From Halomonas sp. HAL1 (lineage in GTDB: Bacteria; Pseudomonadota; Gammaproteobacteria; Pseudomonadales; Halomonadaceae), in assembly GCF_030544485.1 (NCBI RefSeq), contig NZ_CP130610.1, positions 2,604,001 to 2,668,000 on the forward strand: a DNA stretch of 64,000 nucleotides, read 5' to 3'. Positions 10,134-19,643 of the stretch are shown here, piece by piece. Position 1 is the first letter of the stretch. Each line of letters starts with the position of its first letter. Below the pieces are notes generated by a model. That model had not been told where the DNA came from. It ran no database searches and saw only the letters and a list, made by a program, of their open reading frames with translations. The position numbers and the translations under genes were made by a program.

Positions 10134-11834
10134 TTAAGCAGACGTCATCACATCGGTTTGACGATGGCGCTGCTCATCAGAGCTAGGTAAAGGGGTTTGT
10201 TGATGACTAAGCTGCTCCCATTCAGGGTATTCGCCGTTATGTTCATTGATGTCAGCCAAGTTCATTCCGGCGGCTTTTTCGGCAACACTAAACTGCCCAG
10301 CATACTCGCGCATTTGCAAAGCCTCCTGGGATAAACCTTCAGCGCTCTGGGCCGCCTGGTTGACTAAGCGCATGGTTCCTTGCGTCGTCGTATCAATTTG
10401 CACCACCGCCTGATTAACCTCTTCAATGCCGCGTCGCTGCTCCTCAGAGGCATTGGCGATTTGAGTCATTAGCGTATCCACGTTACTGGCAGCCTGCATT
10501 ATCGCACGAGTATGTTCACCCGCTTGCTGCGACAATACACTGCCCTGTTGGACACTCGCACTCGACGCTTCAATGCGTGATCGAATCTCGCTGGCAGCAT
10601 TGGCACTGCGGGTTGCCAGCGCCCGCACTTCATTTGCCACGACTGCAAAGCCACGCCCATGCTCACCAGCACGCGCCGCTTCAACCGATGCGTTCAGCGC
10701 CAATATATTGGTTTGGAAAGCGATGCTCTCAATCATTCGGATGATGCTTTGGATCTCTTCAGAATGATCATTGATCGCCTCCATAGTGGCAATAAACTGG
10801 GTAATGACCTCGTCACCCTGCTGCGCCTTATGGGAAACATCCGCGGTCGATTGGCTCACATGCGCCGCACTTTCCGCATTTTGATTTACCGTCGCGGTTA
10901 GCTGCTCCAGGCTCGCCGCCATTTGCTGTAAGGCAGACACTTGGGTATCGGTTTGGCTGGCCAAGAGCTGGTTCTGCTCAGTCATTTCCTGGCTGCTGCT
11001 ATAGACCTGCTGGCTGCTAGCAGTAAGTCGATCGACGGTTGTCGTTAAAGCGCTCTGCATACTGGCTAGCTCACTAAACAGCTGACCAATTTCATTGGTC
11101 GAGTGAGCTGAAACGGGCGTGGATAGATCGCCTTTAGCAATACGTTGAAAATGCTCGGTAATGACTTTTAAAGGGCGAAGCACATTCTTGCGCACACCCC
11201 ACACCACCACCGCCACCACTAACAGCGCGGCACCCAGCACCGCAATGACGCCCCAAAACAATAGCGATGATACTTGCTCGTAACGTGCGAGAAGACCGTT
11301 ACCCCGCTGGTTTAAGGCGTTAAAAAATGCCTCTGCACTCTGCACAAATTGCTGGCTGCTGTCATCTACCCGTGACTCTCCTGACAGGAAACCAGAGACA
11401 TCCCGCTCTTCCAGCATCATCATCTGCAGACTAAGGTTATTGTTAACGAACGATTGAAAATCAGCGGCCAATTGATCAACTAACGCTTGCTGCTCAGGCT
11501 CAAAATCACTCGCCGAAAACTGCCCGAAGTTGACTGCCGCCGCATCCAACAACCGCTGAGATTCATCGATAAGTGGGGCAGGACGATCAAACGACGGGGT
11601 GCGAATTAACTCTGCTGCACGATTCATTTGGATACGCGCACGTAATAACTGCGTGTAAGCACTATTAAGCTCACTGACCTGCGCCATGTCCCGCTGATGT
11701 AGCGACGTGAATGCATCGCGGCCAAAATGATTAGCGAATAGCCCCAATGCGCCAATCACGACGACCAAACCACTGAACGCCAAGAGCACCAGCGTCCAAC
11801 TCGCCTTGACGCTTAAGTTATTGATCAATTTCAT
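10134..11834 (-). CDS. Methyl-accepting chemotaxis protein in ars operon
   Basis: This 566-residue transmembrane chemoreceptor has a first membrane helix at about residues 12-32 and a periplasmic, probably four-helix sensor to about 190. A second helix lies at about 191-213, followed by a HAMP domain and a cytoplasmic signalling coiled coil. The highly conserved tip reads [20 protein letters not shown]. No C-terminal NWETF-type CheR docking pentapeptide is present. It starts only 24 bp after the arsC stop on the same strand, so both are likely on one arsenic-controlled transcript. A role in moving towards or away from arsenic or phosphate-like anions is therefore plausible, but the ligand is not evident. 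Confidence 0.9.
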   Translation of the reverse strand: MKLINNLSVKASWTLVLLAFSGLVVVIGALGLFANHFGRDAFTSLHQRDMAQVSELNSAYTQLLRARIQMNRAAELIRTPSFDRPAPLIDESQRLLDAAAVNFGQFSASDFEPEQQALVDQLAADFQSFVNNNLSLQMMMLEERDVSGFLSGESRVDDSSQQFVQSAEAFFNALNQRGNGLLARYEQVSSLLFWGVIAVLGAALLVVAVVVWGVRKNVLRPLKVITEHFQRIAKGDLSTPVSAHSTNEIGQLFSELASMQSALTTTVDRLTASSQQVYSSSQEMTEQNQLLASQTDTQVSALQQMAASLEQLTATVNQNAESAAHVSQSTADVSHKAQQGDEVITQFIATMEAINDHSEEIQSIIRMIESIAFQTNILALNASVEAARAGEHGRGFAVVANEVRALATRSANAASEIRSRIEASSASVQQGSVLSQQAGEHTRAIMQAASNVDTLMTQIANASEEQRRGIEEVNQAVVQIDTTTQGTMRLVNQAAQSAEGLSQEALQMREYAGQFSVAEKAAGMNLADINEHNGEYPEWEQLSHQQTPLPSSDEQRHRQTDVMTSA

Positions 11835-11858
11835 CTCGACCTGCCCCTATGAGTAAGA

Positions 11859-12272
11859 TTAAGCAGACTTATGCAGGGGCAGCCATAGCTGCAGGCGACG
11901 ACGAATTTCCAATAATGCCTGCTCGTAAGCGTCTGGCTTGCCAATCAGACGCGGGTCGCGAATATCCCAGAACAGCACTTCACCCGCCTGCCCTTGCCAG
12001 TCCCGACAGGCTTGCTGAGCCTTATCACACAGCACAATGACAAAATCGAAGGTCTCGCTCTCAAACTCATCCAGCGATTTACTGCGTAAACCTTCCGTGG
12101 GTAGTCCCTGTTTTCGCAATGCATCAAGCGTCAATGCATGGGGCTCATCCGGTTCAGAACCAGCGCTAAACGATTCAAAACGATCACCTGCCATATGGCG
12201 AAGCAACGCCTCTCCCATTAAGGACCGTGCAGAGTTAGCGTTGCAAAGAAACAACACGCGGCGCTTCGACAT
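11859..12272 (-). CDS. arsC: Arsenate reductase, thioredoxin-coupled LMW-phosphatase type
   Basis: This enzyme reduces arsenate to arsenite in the cytoplasm. From the ATG at 12272 the protein has 137 residues. The phosphatase loop LFLCNANSARSLMGEALLRH carries the nucleophilic cysteine (CX5R). A downstream VLCDKAQQAC gives the C-x6-C pair that forms the redox relay in thioredoxin-linked ArsC, and WDIRDPR supplies the Asp-Pro motif. The frame is open 12 codons further upstream but without homology. It is divergent from arsH across a shared operator and is followed closely by the chemoreceptor gene. Plain tyrosine phosphatase activity is an alternative; the cysteine pair and context favour ArsC. 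Confidence 0.88.
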   Translation of the reverse strand: MSKRRVLFLCNANSARSLMGEALLRHMAGDRFESFSAGSEPDEPHALTLDALRKQGLPTEGLRSKSLDEFESETFDFVIVLCDKAQQACRDWQGQAGEVLFWDIRDPRLIGKPDAYEQALLEIRRRLQLWLPLHKSA

Positions 12273-12359
12273 AAGGAAATAGCCTCTAATGTAATTAATA
12301 GCTGTCACTTTACGCTGGATTCATGACGGCAATATTGCAGCTTGCAGTCGACGCTAGAA

Positions 12360-12379
12360 ATATACGAAAAAACATATAT
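12360..12379. promoter_or_regulatory. ArsR-like operator in arsC/arsH divergent promoter
   Basis: The inverted repeat ATATACG-N6-CATATAT lies between the divergent arsC and arsH genes. The same 7-6-7 element occurs before gap (21972-21991, 18 of 20 bases identical) and in a weaker form before aioB (15331-15350). For arsH a candidate -10 TATGAT (12377-12382) overlaps its right edge by three bases, the same register as at the other two promoters. It is probably the site of an ArsR-family repressor not encoded in this window. Confidence 0.72.
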
Positions 12380-12422
12380 GATAGAATCATTAACCTTAAA
12401 TGGCGTTAAACAGGTAGCCCTA

Positions 12423-13160
12423 ATGTCTTCAATAAACGATTTACCCCATCTAACCGATTTACCTAACATCGACAACGCGCTGTTTGAGCGCCCTAGCAGT
12501 GAGCACCTAGGCGTTCCACAAAGTGTCGATCATGCACCTAGGATATTGCTGTTATACGGTTCTTTGCGTCAGCGCTCGTTTAGTCGGTTAGCCGTTGAGG
12601 AAGCAGCACGCCTACTGACCGCCATGGGTGCAGAAACGAGAATTTTTGATCCTAAAGGGTTGCCGCTACCGGATGCTGAAGATGCCAGCCACCCTAAAGT
12701 TGATGAGCTACGCACGTTAGCTCAGTGGTCCGAAGGCATGGTGTGGTGCTCCCCTGAACGCCATGGCGCAATGACCGGCATTATGAAAGCGCAAATAGAC
12801 TGGATTCCACTTTCGCTAGGTGGCGTGCGCCCGACTCAAGGCAAAACATTGGCAGTAATGCAGGTTTGTGGCGGCTCACAGTCCTTCAATACGGTCAATC
12901 AGCTGCGCATATTGGGGCGCTGGATGCGCATGCTGACGATTCCCAACCAATCGTCAGTGCCGAAAGCCTTTATGGAGTTTGATGAAAACGACCGAATGAA
13001 ACCATCGCCTTTCTACGACCGGATCGTGGATGTCATGGAAGAGCTGGTGAAATTTACCCTGTTAGTGCGCGACCGCAGTGACCTGCTGACAGACCGTTAT
13101 TCAGAACGTAAAGAGAGTGCTGAAGAACTCTCTAAGCGTGTTAACCAGCGCGCTATCTAA
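12423..13160 (+). CDS. arsH: ArsH, organoarsenical oxidase / NADPH-FMN oxidoreductase
   Basis: ArsH oxidises trivalent organoarsenicals such as methylarsenite and has NADPH-dependent FMN reductase activity. From the ATG at 12423 the protein has 245 residues, the usual ArsH size. The flavodoxin-like fold shows the FMN phosphate loop [11 protein letters not shown] near residue 40 and the conserved [20 protein letters not shown] segment. An upstream in-frame ATG at 12378 falls on the operator and is unlikely to be used. It is the first gene of a rightward arsH-ACR3-oxidoreductase operon, divergent from arsC-mcp. Confidence 0.93.
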   Translation: MSSINDLPHLTDLPNIDNALFERPSSEHLGVPQSVDHAPRILLLYGSLRQRSFSRLAVEEAARLLTAMGAETRIFDPKGLPLPDAEDASHPKVDELRTLAQWSEGMVWCSPERHGAMTGIMKAQIDWIPLSLGGVRPTQGKTLAVMQVCGGSQSFNTVNQLRILGRWMRMLTIPNQSSVPKAFMEFDENDRMKPSPFYDRIVDVMEELVKFTLLVRDRSDLLTDRYSERKESAEELSKRVNQRAI

Positions 13161-13173
13161 TCAGGAGCTTTCC

Positions 13174-14253
13174 ATGTCAGCACGGCAAGATATTACATCG
13201 CCCACCACTGCCGAAGGAATGGGGCTGTTTGAGCGTTACCTGACGCTTTGGGTAGCACTGGCTATTGTGGCGGGCATTTTACTCGGACAGCTCCTGCCAG
13301 CAGTACCGGAAACACTTTCCCGCTTTGAAGTAGCGCAGGTTTCCATTCCGGTCGCGGTGCTTATCTGGGCAATGATTTTCCCCATGATGGCGCAAATAGA
13401 CTTCACATCACTACTCGGTGTGCGGCGCCAGCCAAAAGGTTTGATCATTACCACATCGGTGAACTGGCTGATTAAGCCTTTCACCATGTTTGCCATCTCC
13501 TGGTTCTTTCTTATGGTGGTCTTTCGGCCCTTAATTCCAGCCGAGTTAGCCAGCCAGTATTTAGCAGGCGCGATTCTGCTCGGTGCAGCACCATGTACAG
13601 CAATGGTGTTTGTGTGGAGCTATTTAACCCGCGGTGATGCGGCCTATACGCTGGTGCAGGTGGCGCTTAATGACCTGATCATGCTGTTCGCTTTCGCGCC
13701 CATCGTGGTCTTCCTCCTAGGCATCTCCAATATTCAGGTACCCTGGGATACGGTTGCCTTATCGGTGGTGCTCTATATTGTGATCCCCCTGACGGCAGGT
13801 TATATAACGCGCCAAACCCTGATCAAAAAGCGCGGCGCAGAGTGGTACGACAACGTCTTTATGAAGCGCGTTGGCCCCATCACCCCGATTGGCTTGATCA
13901 TCACCCTCGTGCTTCTATTTGCCTTCCAGGGCGAGGTGATTCTGAATAACCCGCTGCATATTGTACTCATCGCGATTCCACTGATTATTCAAACGTTTCT
14001 GATCTTCTTTATTGCCTACGGCTGGGCCAAGGCTTGGCGGGTGCCGCATAACGTTGCAGCCCCTGGCGCTATGGTCGGTGCGAGTAACTTCTTTGAACTG
14101 GCGGTCGCAGCGGCTATCGCACTGTTTGGCTTACAGTCAGGTGCCGCGCTGGCCACCGTCGTCGGCGTGCTAGTTGAAGTGCCGCTCATGCTAGTACTAG
14201 TGCGTATCGCCAATAAAACCCGCCACCATTTTCCAGCAGAAAACATTCAATAG
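13174..14253 (+). CDS. acr3: ACR3-family arsenite efflux transporter
   Basis: This inner-membrane carrier exports arsenite using the proton motive force. The 359 residues form about ten membrane helices. The signature AILLGAAPCTAMVFVWS carries the conserved cysteine needed for arsenite transport in ACR3 proteins, and a later MVGASNFFELAVAAAIALFG motif is also typical. The ATG at 13174 follows an AGGAG seven bases upstream and 13 bp after the arsH stop; the open frame before it overlaps arsH and is not coding. It completes the ArsC-ACR3 reduction-and-export route. Confidence 0.95.
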   Translation: MSARQDITSPTTAEGMGLFERYLTLWVALAIVAGILLGQLLPAVPETLSRFEVAQVSIPVAVLIWAMIFPMMAQIDFTSLLGVRRQPKGLIITTSVNWLIKPFTMFAISWFFLMVVFRPLIPAELASQYLAGAILLGAAPCTAMVFVWSYLTRGDAAYTLVQVALNDLIMLFAFAPIVVFLLGISNIQVPWDTVALSVVLYIVIPLTAGYITRQTLIKKRGAEWYDNVFMKRVGPITPIGLIITLVLLFAFQGEVILNNPLHIVLIAIPLIIQTFLIFFIAYGWAKAWRVPHNVAAPGAMVGASNFFELAVAAAIALFGLQSGAALATVVGVLVEVPLMLVLVRIANKTRHHFPAENIQ

Positions 14254-14265
14254 GAAACAAATGCC

Positions 14266-14931
14266 ATGGCTCATTATTTAATATTTCTAGGTTCGACCCG
14301 AACTAGCACACCCCCTTCCCCTGCCCGCCTTGGCGAGAGAGTAGCAAAAGCCTGCGAGCGCTTGCTTTCATCACTACCCCATACAACAGCCGAAATCATT
14401 GACCCGCTAACACTGAATTTAAGCGACCCATTCAAGCCCCACTTTGCTTATGCAAAAGCCAATGCACCGGGTGATTTATCGCAGTTGGCCGATAAAATCA
14501 GTGACGCCAATGGCTATGTAATGGTGAGCCCTGAATATAACCACTCCATGAGCCCTGCCCTGAGCCATCTGCTTAATCACTTTGGCGCGTCACTGTTTGC
14601 ATTTAAACCCAGCGCTATTGTGACCTACTCGATGGGCCAGTGGGGCGGCGTGCGTGCAGCCGTTGCCATGCGTACATTTCTATCAGAGCTTGGCTGCTTG
14701 CCGGTGTCGGCCATGGCACATATACCCAAAGCCCAGGAAGCGCTGAGTGAAGACGGTCACTTTGCCCAGGATCAGGAGCGTTGGGAGAGTTATTTTGGCC
14801 GCACACTAGGCCAACTAATGTGGTGGGCGGAAGCCGCCGCTAGCTATAAAAACCAAGTTGACCCAACGAAAGTATCGCCCGCTTTTAAAACCGTTCCTGC
14901 CCAGCGTAATGCGCCTGGCAGTGAATCTTGA
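14266..14931 (+). CDS. NADPH-dependent FMN reductase-family protein
   Basis: This 221-residue flavodoxin-like protein belongs to the NAD(P)H-dependent FMN reductase family, the same superfamily as ArsH but clearly a different sequence. An N-terminal FLGSTRTSTPPSPARLGERV phosphate-binding loop and MVSPEYNHSMSPALSHLLNHF are the family hallmarks. It starts 12 bp behind the ACR3 stop with AGGAAA upstream, so it belongs to the arsH-ACR3 operon. A redox role in arsenical handling or stress is likely from context, but the substrate is unknown. Confidence 0.85.
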   Translation: MAHYLIFLGSTRTSTPPSPARLGERVAKACERLLSSLPHTTAEIIDPLTLNLSDPFKPHFAYAKANAPGDLSQLADKISDANGYVMVSPEYNHSMSPALSHLLNHFGASLFAFKPSAIVTYSMGQWGGVRAAVAMRTFLSELGCLPVSAMAHIPKAQEALSEDGHFAQDQERWESYFGRTLGQLMWWAEAAASYKNQVDPTKVSPAFKTVPAQRNAPGSES

Positions 14932-14938
14932 AGTCTCC

Positions 14939-15129
14939 ATGCCCGTCACTATTTATCACAATCCCAACTGCACTACATCGCGCAATATGCTGACAATAAT
15001 CAAAGCTTCTGGGAAAAAAACCAGAGGTGATCCATTATTTGCAAATGAAACGCTGCTAATTATCAGCTATTCCTGCAGCCTGCAAACGAACTTGCCTTAG
15101 ATCCCGCTTCAGCTGACATAGCCATCTGA
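14939..15129 (+). pseudogene. Decayed glutaredoxin-type arsenate reductase (arsC remnant)
   Basis: Starting 7 bp after the FMN reductase stop, VTIYHNPNCTTSRNMLTII is an unmistakable N-terminus of the glutaredoxin-coupled ArsC family (compare ITIYHNPACGTSRNTL of E. coli ArsC), including its catalytic cysteine. After an A7 run near 15014-15020 the homology jumps frame to PEVIHYLQ (15021-15044). A further frame gives LQPANELALDP (from 15073), resembling a later ArsC segment. Stops and two frame changes leave no functional protein; the remaining C-terminal half is missing. It seems to be a third operon gene that decayed, perhaps made redundant by the other arsC. Confidence 0.72.
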
Positions 15130-15139
15130 CATAGCCATC
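15114..15139. repeat. 13-bp tandem duplication
   Basis: TGACATAGCCATC occurs twice in tandem at the end of the decayed arsC remnant. It looks like replication slippage in DNA no longer under coding constraint. Confidence 0.85.
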
Positions 15140-15325
15140 TGGCCCAAGTTTGGTCATGGGCTTCCCTGATGAGTGCGTCATTGCATTGATAAATAGCGGG
15201 TAAGAAAGTGAAATACACAAAGAACTCATCAGAATTTCAGCAAACCTAAGCCTGAAATTGATATAGCAGTGATGAGTTATTCTGTCTTGCGCGCCTGGTA
15301 GGGCAGAACTACGCTATATTTCGGC

Positions 15326-15353
15326 TTAACAAATTCGGATAACCATATATAAC
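15326..15353 (+). promoter_or_regulatory. aioBA promoter with overlapping ArsR-like operator
   Basis: A -35 TTAACA (15326-15331) and -10 TATAAC (15348-15353) are separated by 16 bp. Between them lies AAATTCG-N6-CATATAT (15331-15350), which matches the arsC/arsH operator at 5 of 7 left-arm and 7 of 7 right-arm bases with the same spacing. As at arsH and gap, the last three operator bases form the start of the -10 box. No sigma-54 -24/-12 promoter is visible. The rest of 15140-15399 shows no gene. Confidence 0.6.
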
Positions 15354-15399
15354 TCCCCCCAGCTAGGGCTTCTCGACAATAACAATGGAGTGTCAAACG

Positions 15400-15918
15400 A
15401 TGACACGCTTGAGTCGCCGCACCTTTCTTAAGTTAACCGGCAGCAGTGCCGCCCTGGGTACTCTTTCGCTGGCCCCCATCACTCAGGCGCAGCAAGGCAA
15501 TCCCTCTACCGCGGGTAACACAAACCTGCCCTACCCAAATGAGGTGATCGCCCGACTTAGCGAGTTGACGGTCAACCAACCGCTTTACTTCACTTACCCC
15601 GATATCCACTCACCCTGCGTGGTAATCCGCAGAGACCGTGAAGTTAAAGGAGGCGTGGGGCCGAACAAAGACGTAGTGGCTTTCAGCACACAATGCACCC
15701 ATATGGGCTGTCCAGTGAGCTACGACCAGGAGACTGAAACTTTCAAATGCCCCTGTCATTACAGCATATTCGATCCCGATAACATTGGTCAGATGGTGAT
15801 TGGGCAAGCGACCGAGAATTTGCCGCGAATCATTCTGGAGTATGACGAGGCTGAAGATGCCCTGAGGGCGGTGTCGATTGATGGTCTTATCTATGGCCGT
15901 CAGGCCAATATCATCTGA
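15400..15918 (+). CDS. aioB: Arsenite oxidase small (Rieske) subunit
   Basis: AioB is the Rieske [2Fe-2S] subunit that passes electrons from the molybdenum subunit to periplasmic acceptors. From the ATG at 15400, with GGAGTG upstream, it has 172 residues. The N-terminus carries a Tat signal (SRRTFLKL, then a hydrophobic stretch ending in QAQ). The cluster ligands lie in CTHMGC and CPCHYSIFD. Both extra cysteines that form the disulfide in bc1-type Rieske proteins are present. The aioA gene starts 16 bp downstream. The large subunit has no signal of its own and is expected to be carried across the membrane with AioB. Confidence 0.96.
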   Translation: MTRLSRRTFLKLTGSSAALGTLSLAPITQAQQGNPSTAGNTNLPYPNEVIARLSELTVNQPLYFTYPDIHSPCVVIRRDREVKGGVGPNKDVVAFSTQCTHMGCPVSYDQETETFKCPCHYSIFDPDNIGQMVIGQATENLPRIILEYDEAEDALRAVSIDGLIYGRQANII

Positions 15919-15934
15919 TTCGGGAGTATCAACA

Positions 15935-18415
15935 ATGTCACAATTTAAAGACCGTATTCCTCTTCCTCCAGTGAATGCTCAAAAGACCAATATGGCCTGT
16001 CACTTCTGCATTGTTGGCTGCGGGTACCATGTCTATAAATGGCCTGCCAATCAAGAAGGCGGCAGAGCGGCTAACCAGAATGCGCTAGGGCTCGACTTCA
16101 CTCAACAGCTACCAGCCATGCAGCTAACCATGACCCCCGCCATGGTTAATCGGATACAAGAGCACGATGGCCGTGAATACAGCATCATGATCGTTCCTGA
16201 TAAGGAGTGCAGCGTCAATAAAGGGTTATCCTCAACGCGTGGCGGCCAAATGGCCAGTGTGATGTACTCGAAGGGAACCCCCATCAGCGAGCGTCGCCTC
16301 AAATATCCCATGATCTACACCGGGGACGATTGGTCAGACACCCATTGGGAACATGCCATGGCTCTATATGCTGGTTTGACCCAACGTATCCTCGATAATG
16401 ACGGGCCGGATCAACTGTTTTTCAATCTCTTCGATCATGGCGGCGCTGGCGGCGGCTTCGAGAACACCTGGGCTACCGGCAAACTAATTTTTGACGGCAT
16501 TCAGTCAAAAATGGTGCGTATTCACAACCGTCCTGCCTACAACTCAGAATGCCACGCCAGCCGCGACATGGGCATTGGCGAGCTCAATAATAGTTACGAG
16601 GATGCAGAGGTGGCCGATGTTATCTTTTCCATCGGCGGAAACTCTTATGAAACTCAGTCTAACTGGTTCCTGGCCCACTGGGAGCCGAATCTAAGCGGGT
16701 CTAACATCGCTAAAAAGCGGGAATGGTTTCCTGGCGAGTCAGTAAGCAAAGGTAAGGTTATTCTAGTCGACCCCCGACGCACCCCTACTGTCGCTATCTG
16801 TGACACGATTGCTGGGAAGGAGAATGTTCTGCATTTAGCAATCCAACCAGGTACAGATACTGCCTTATTCAATGGGCTGCTGACTCATGTGGTAGACCAA
16901 GGGTGGCAAGATCAAGCCTTTATCGACGAACACACCAGTGGTTTCGAGGAAATGCTAGTTGCCAATCGCATGGGACTGGACGAGTGTAGTCGCATCACCG
17001 GCGTGAGTCGGGCCGATATCGTTAAGGCCGCCGAGTGGGCCTATAAACCTAAGGCCAGTGGCCATGCCCCACGTACCATGCATGCCTATGAGAAAGGCGT
17101 GATCTGGGGAAATGACAACTATCGGATTCAGTCCGCAATCGTCAATCTGGCTGTAGCTACCCACAATGTAGGTCAACGCGGCACCGGCGTGGTTCGTATG
17201 GGCGGTCACCAGGAGGGCTATGTGCGCCCACCCTACCCCGGCGGACGCCCAGCACCTTATATTGATCAAGAGTTGATCAAAGGTAACGGCATGATGTTGA
17301 CGGTGTGGGCCTGCAATGCGTTTCAAACCACCCTCAATGCCGAGACTTACCGGCAGGTCATCAAGCGTCGTGCTTCCATTGTTAACCAAGCGCTGGCCGA
17401 AGCGAGAGGCGTCACTTCTCAAGAAGATTTGATCGATATTGTCTATGATGCCGTCAAGAATAAAGGTGGTCTATTTATCGTAGATATCGATCTTTACCGC
17501 ACCAAGTTTGCCGAATATTCACATATGGTTTTACCAGCCACCCATCCGGGCGAAATGAACCTGACCTCTATGAACGGTGAGCGTCGGCTTCGGCTGTCTG
17601 AACGCTTTATGGATCCTCCCGGCATCGCTAAGCCTGATTGTCTCATTGCCGCCGATATGGCTAACGCTCTAAAGCAACGTTATGAATCCGTAGGTAACAC
17701 TACGATGGCCGAGCGTTTCGCTGGATTTGACTGGACGACCGAGGAGGATGCCTTCAACGACGGTTTCCGCATGGCGCATGAAAAGGAAATTGATAGCCAA
17801 GGCGGGCCTACAGGACACTTAGCCACCTATGAAAGATTGCGTTTGGCTGGCAATAATGGCGTCCAACTTCCCATCAAAGAGTATCGGGATGGCAAGCTCA
17901 TTGGCACCGAGATGTTCTATACCGACAATAATTTCAGTACCGACGATGGCAAGGCTCATTTCCAGTCATCACCCTGGAACGGTTTCCCTGACGTGGTTCA
18001 GCAGCAGAAAGAGTCTTATGACTTCTGGATCAATAACGGAAGAACGAATCATATCTGGCAAACGGCTTACCACGACCAATACCTAGCTTTCCGCAAAGGC
18101 CGCTACCCGATGGCACCATTAGAAATCCACCCACAGGATGCCCAGGACTTAGGCATCGCCAACGGCGATATAGTCGAAGTTTATAACGGCTATGGTGCAA
18201 CCACCGCCATGGCCTATCTTGAGCCTGACTTGGAACGGGGGCAGGTCTTTATGATGTTTGGCTACCCTAATGGGGTCCAGGGTGATGTCATCAGCGATTG
18301 GACAGACAGAAACCATATCCCCTATTACAAAGGCACCTGGGCGAATCTTCGTCGGATAGGGTCAAACCCCGCTTACCTTCGTGATGCAACCTTCAAACGT
18401 CGACGCTATAGCTAG
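15935..18415 (+). CDS. aioA: Arsenite oxidase large molybdopterin subunit
   Basis: AioA oxidises arsenite to arsenate at a bis-molybdopterin centre in the periplasm. From the ATG at 15935 (GGGAG upstream) the protein has 826 residues, normal for AioA. Cysteines 22, 25 and 29 in [16 protein letters not shown] bind the [3Fe-4S] cluster. The segments [20 protein letters not shown] and [19 protein letters not shown] match the AioA substrate pocket, the latter with the Arg-x3-His pair. No cytochrome c, molybdenum-insertion gene or aioXSR regulatory genes follow, so electron acceptor and regulators must be elsewhere. No clear terminator is seen between this gene and the convergent MFS gene. Confidence 0.97.
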   Translation: MSQFKDRIPLPPVNAQKTNMACHFCIVGCGYHVYKWPANQEGGRAANQNALGLDFTQQLPAMQLTMTPAMVNRIQEHDGREYSIMIVPDKECSVNKGLSSTRGGQMASVMYSKGTPISERRLKYPMIYTGDDWSDTHWEHAMALYAGLTQRILDNDGPDQLFFNLFDHGGAGGGFENTWATGKLIFDGIQSKMVRIHNRPAYNSECHASRDMGIGELNNSYEDAEVADVIFSIGGNSYETQSNWFLAHWEPNLSGSNIAKKREWFPGESVSKGKVILVDPRRTPTVAICDTIAGKENVLHLAIQPGTDTALFNGLLTHVVDQGWQDQAFIDEHTSGFEEMLVANRMGLDECSRITGVSRADIVKAAEWAYKPKASGHAPRTMHAYEKGVIWGNDNYRIQSAIVNLAVATHNVGQRGTGVVRMGGHQEGYVRPPYPGGRPAPYIDQELIKGNGMMLTVWACNAFQTTLNAETYRQVIKRRASIVNQALAEARGVTSQEDLIDIVYDAVKNKGGLFIVDIDLYRTKFAEYSHMVLPATHPGEMNLTSMNGERRLRLSERFMDPPGIAKPDCLIAADMANALKQRYESVGNTTMAERFAGFDWTTEEDAFNDGFRMAHEKEIDSQGGPTGHLATYERLRLAGNNGVQLPIKEYRDGKLIGTEMFYTDNNFSTDDGKAHFQSSPWNGFPDVVQQQKESYDFWINNGRTNHIWQTAYHDQYLAFRKGRYPMAPLEIHPQDAQDLGIANGDIVEVYNGYGATTAMAYLEPDLERGQVFMMFGYPNGVQGDVISDWTDRNHIPYYKGTWANLRRIGSNPAYLRDATFKRRRYS

Positions 18416-18491
18416 GGTAAGGAACTCCGGGGCTGCCTCAAAAAAACCGCCGAGGATAGTGTGTTGGTGACTTAAAGGAGCCCCGAGCACG

Positions 18492-19643
18492 TCAGGTGCG
18501 ACAGCGAATCATTAGTAACGCCAACAGAGCGCTCACCATCAAGCCAGAGGTCAGCCACAGAGCTCCAGCGCCGTATTGTTCTATCAATAGGCCAAACAGC
18601 AGCGGCGCAAACGCTTGCATGGCCCGCGCCGGGGCAATGATTAAACCCTGGCGACGGCCAAAACCCGCAGGACCAAACAGAGCCAACGGCAAGGTGCCAG
18701 ACGCTATAGTCATCATGCCATTGCCAGCACCATGTAGCAGCGCAAAGCCCGCAGCGGGCATACCTAGCGTTGCCAATAACGCGGCACCTAGTGGATGAAG
18801 CGTTGTCGCCACTCGCGCCGCGACCAGAGGGTGTAAATGGCGTAACAAAGCGAACTCACCCAGCCGCGCAGCCACTTGCGCAGGTCCTACCAACGCGGCA
18901 GCGGCCACGGCAACTGAGAGGGATACACCGGTTTCCTGCAGTAATCTAGGGAGATGAGCCGCCATCGCCGTCGACACAAACCAGCCAGCTGCAAATACAA
19001 AGGCTAACAGTACCATGGCTAAGCGGGGCCGATCAGGCGGTGGAACAGGTTTTTCGTCCTTATGTTCTGCCTGGCTAGCCCCTGCTTTTGGCAAGAGTGC
19101 ATTAAGCGGCAGCCCTATCACAATATGCAGCATGGCCCAAACGACACAGGCGGCACGCCACCCAAACTGATTTTCCAAGAGAGCGGTAACCGGCCAACCG
19201 ATGGTGCTGGCAAATCCCGCCAGTAGCGTAACACCGGTAATCGAAGCCCGGGCGCTGCGTCCTAATAGCCGCCCTAAGGTGGCAAAGGCGGCGTCATATA
19301 ACCCCATTGCCATGCCAATACCAGTGATTAGCCAAGCAAGCATTAGGCTGAACACACCTTGAGACAGCGCCATTATGATTAGGCCAAGGGCCATGACACC
19401 GTTCGAGGCCATCAATACACCTCGCCCACCGCGCATATCAATCCAACGGCCAACGCTGGGGCCGAGCATAGCGGTTAATAACAAGGCTGCAGAGAACGCC
19501 GCGAACACCCAACTGGTCGGCATGCCTAAATCGCGGGCCATAGGCACCGCTAAGATAGCAGGCAAGTAGTAGCTCGATGCCCAGGCCAGAGTTTGAGCGC
19601 TTCCTAACGTTAGCGTTAAACCTACCCCAGAAGAACGGATCAT
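18492..19643 (-). CDS. MFS transporter translationally coupled to arsJ
   Basis: This is a major-facilitator protein of 383 residues with about twelve hydrophobic segments. Its ATG at 19643 overlaps the arsJ stop in an ATGA arrangement, so the two are translationally coupled; the longer open frame to 19745 lies inside arsJ and is not coding. It contains the loop GRWIDMRGGRGVLMAS after helix 2. It belongs to the gap-arsJ operon and is therefore a candidate arsenical exporter. MFS proteins named ArsK, which export trivalent arsenicals, are known from ars operons, but I cannot confirm orthology from sequence alone. Confidence 0.82.
   Translation of the reverse strand: MIRSSGVGLTLTLGSAQTLAWASSYYLPAILAVPMARDLGMPTSWVFAAFSAALLLTAMLGPSVGRWIDMRGGRGVLMASNGVMALGLIIMALSQGVFSLMLAWLITGIGMAMGLYDAAFATLGRLLGRSARASITGVTLLAGFASTIGWPVTALLENQFGWRAACVVWAMLHIVIGLPLNALLPKAGASQAEHKDEKPVPPPDRPRLAMVLLAFVFAAGWFVSTAMAAHLPRLLQETGVSLSVAVAAAALVGPAQVAARLGEFALLRHLHPLVAARVATTLHPLGAALLATLGMPAAGFALLHGAGNGMMTIASGTLPLALFGPAGFGRRQGLIIAPARAMQAFAPLLFGLLIEQYGAGALWLTSGLMVSALLALLMIRCRT

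Noticed and set aside
12302-12331. Possible Pho box between arsC and arsH
   Set aside because: CTGTCAC and ATGACGG face opposite directions with wrong spacing, not the 11-bp direct repeat of a PhoB site.
15140-15399. Sigma-54 promoter or full Pho box upstream of aioB
   Set aside because: No GG-N10-GC pair with the right context was found, and only an isolated CTGTCTT half-site (about 15283) is present; the sigma-70-like promoter fits better.
18416-18491. Terminator between aioA and the convergent MFS gene
   Set aside because: Only a 7-bp CGGGGCT/AGCCCCG pairing with a loop of about 40 bases and no T-run could be found.
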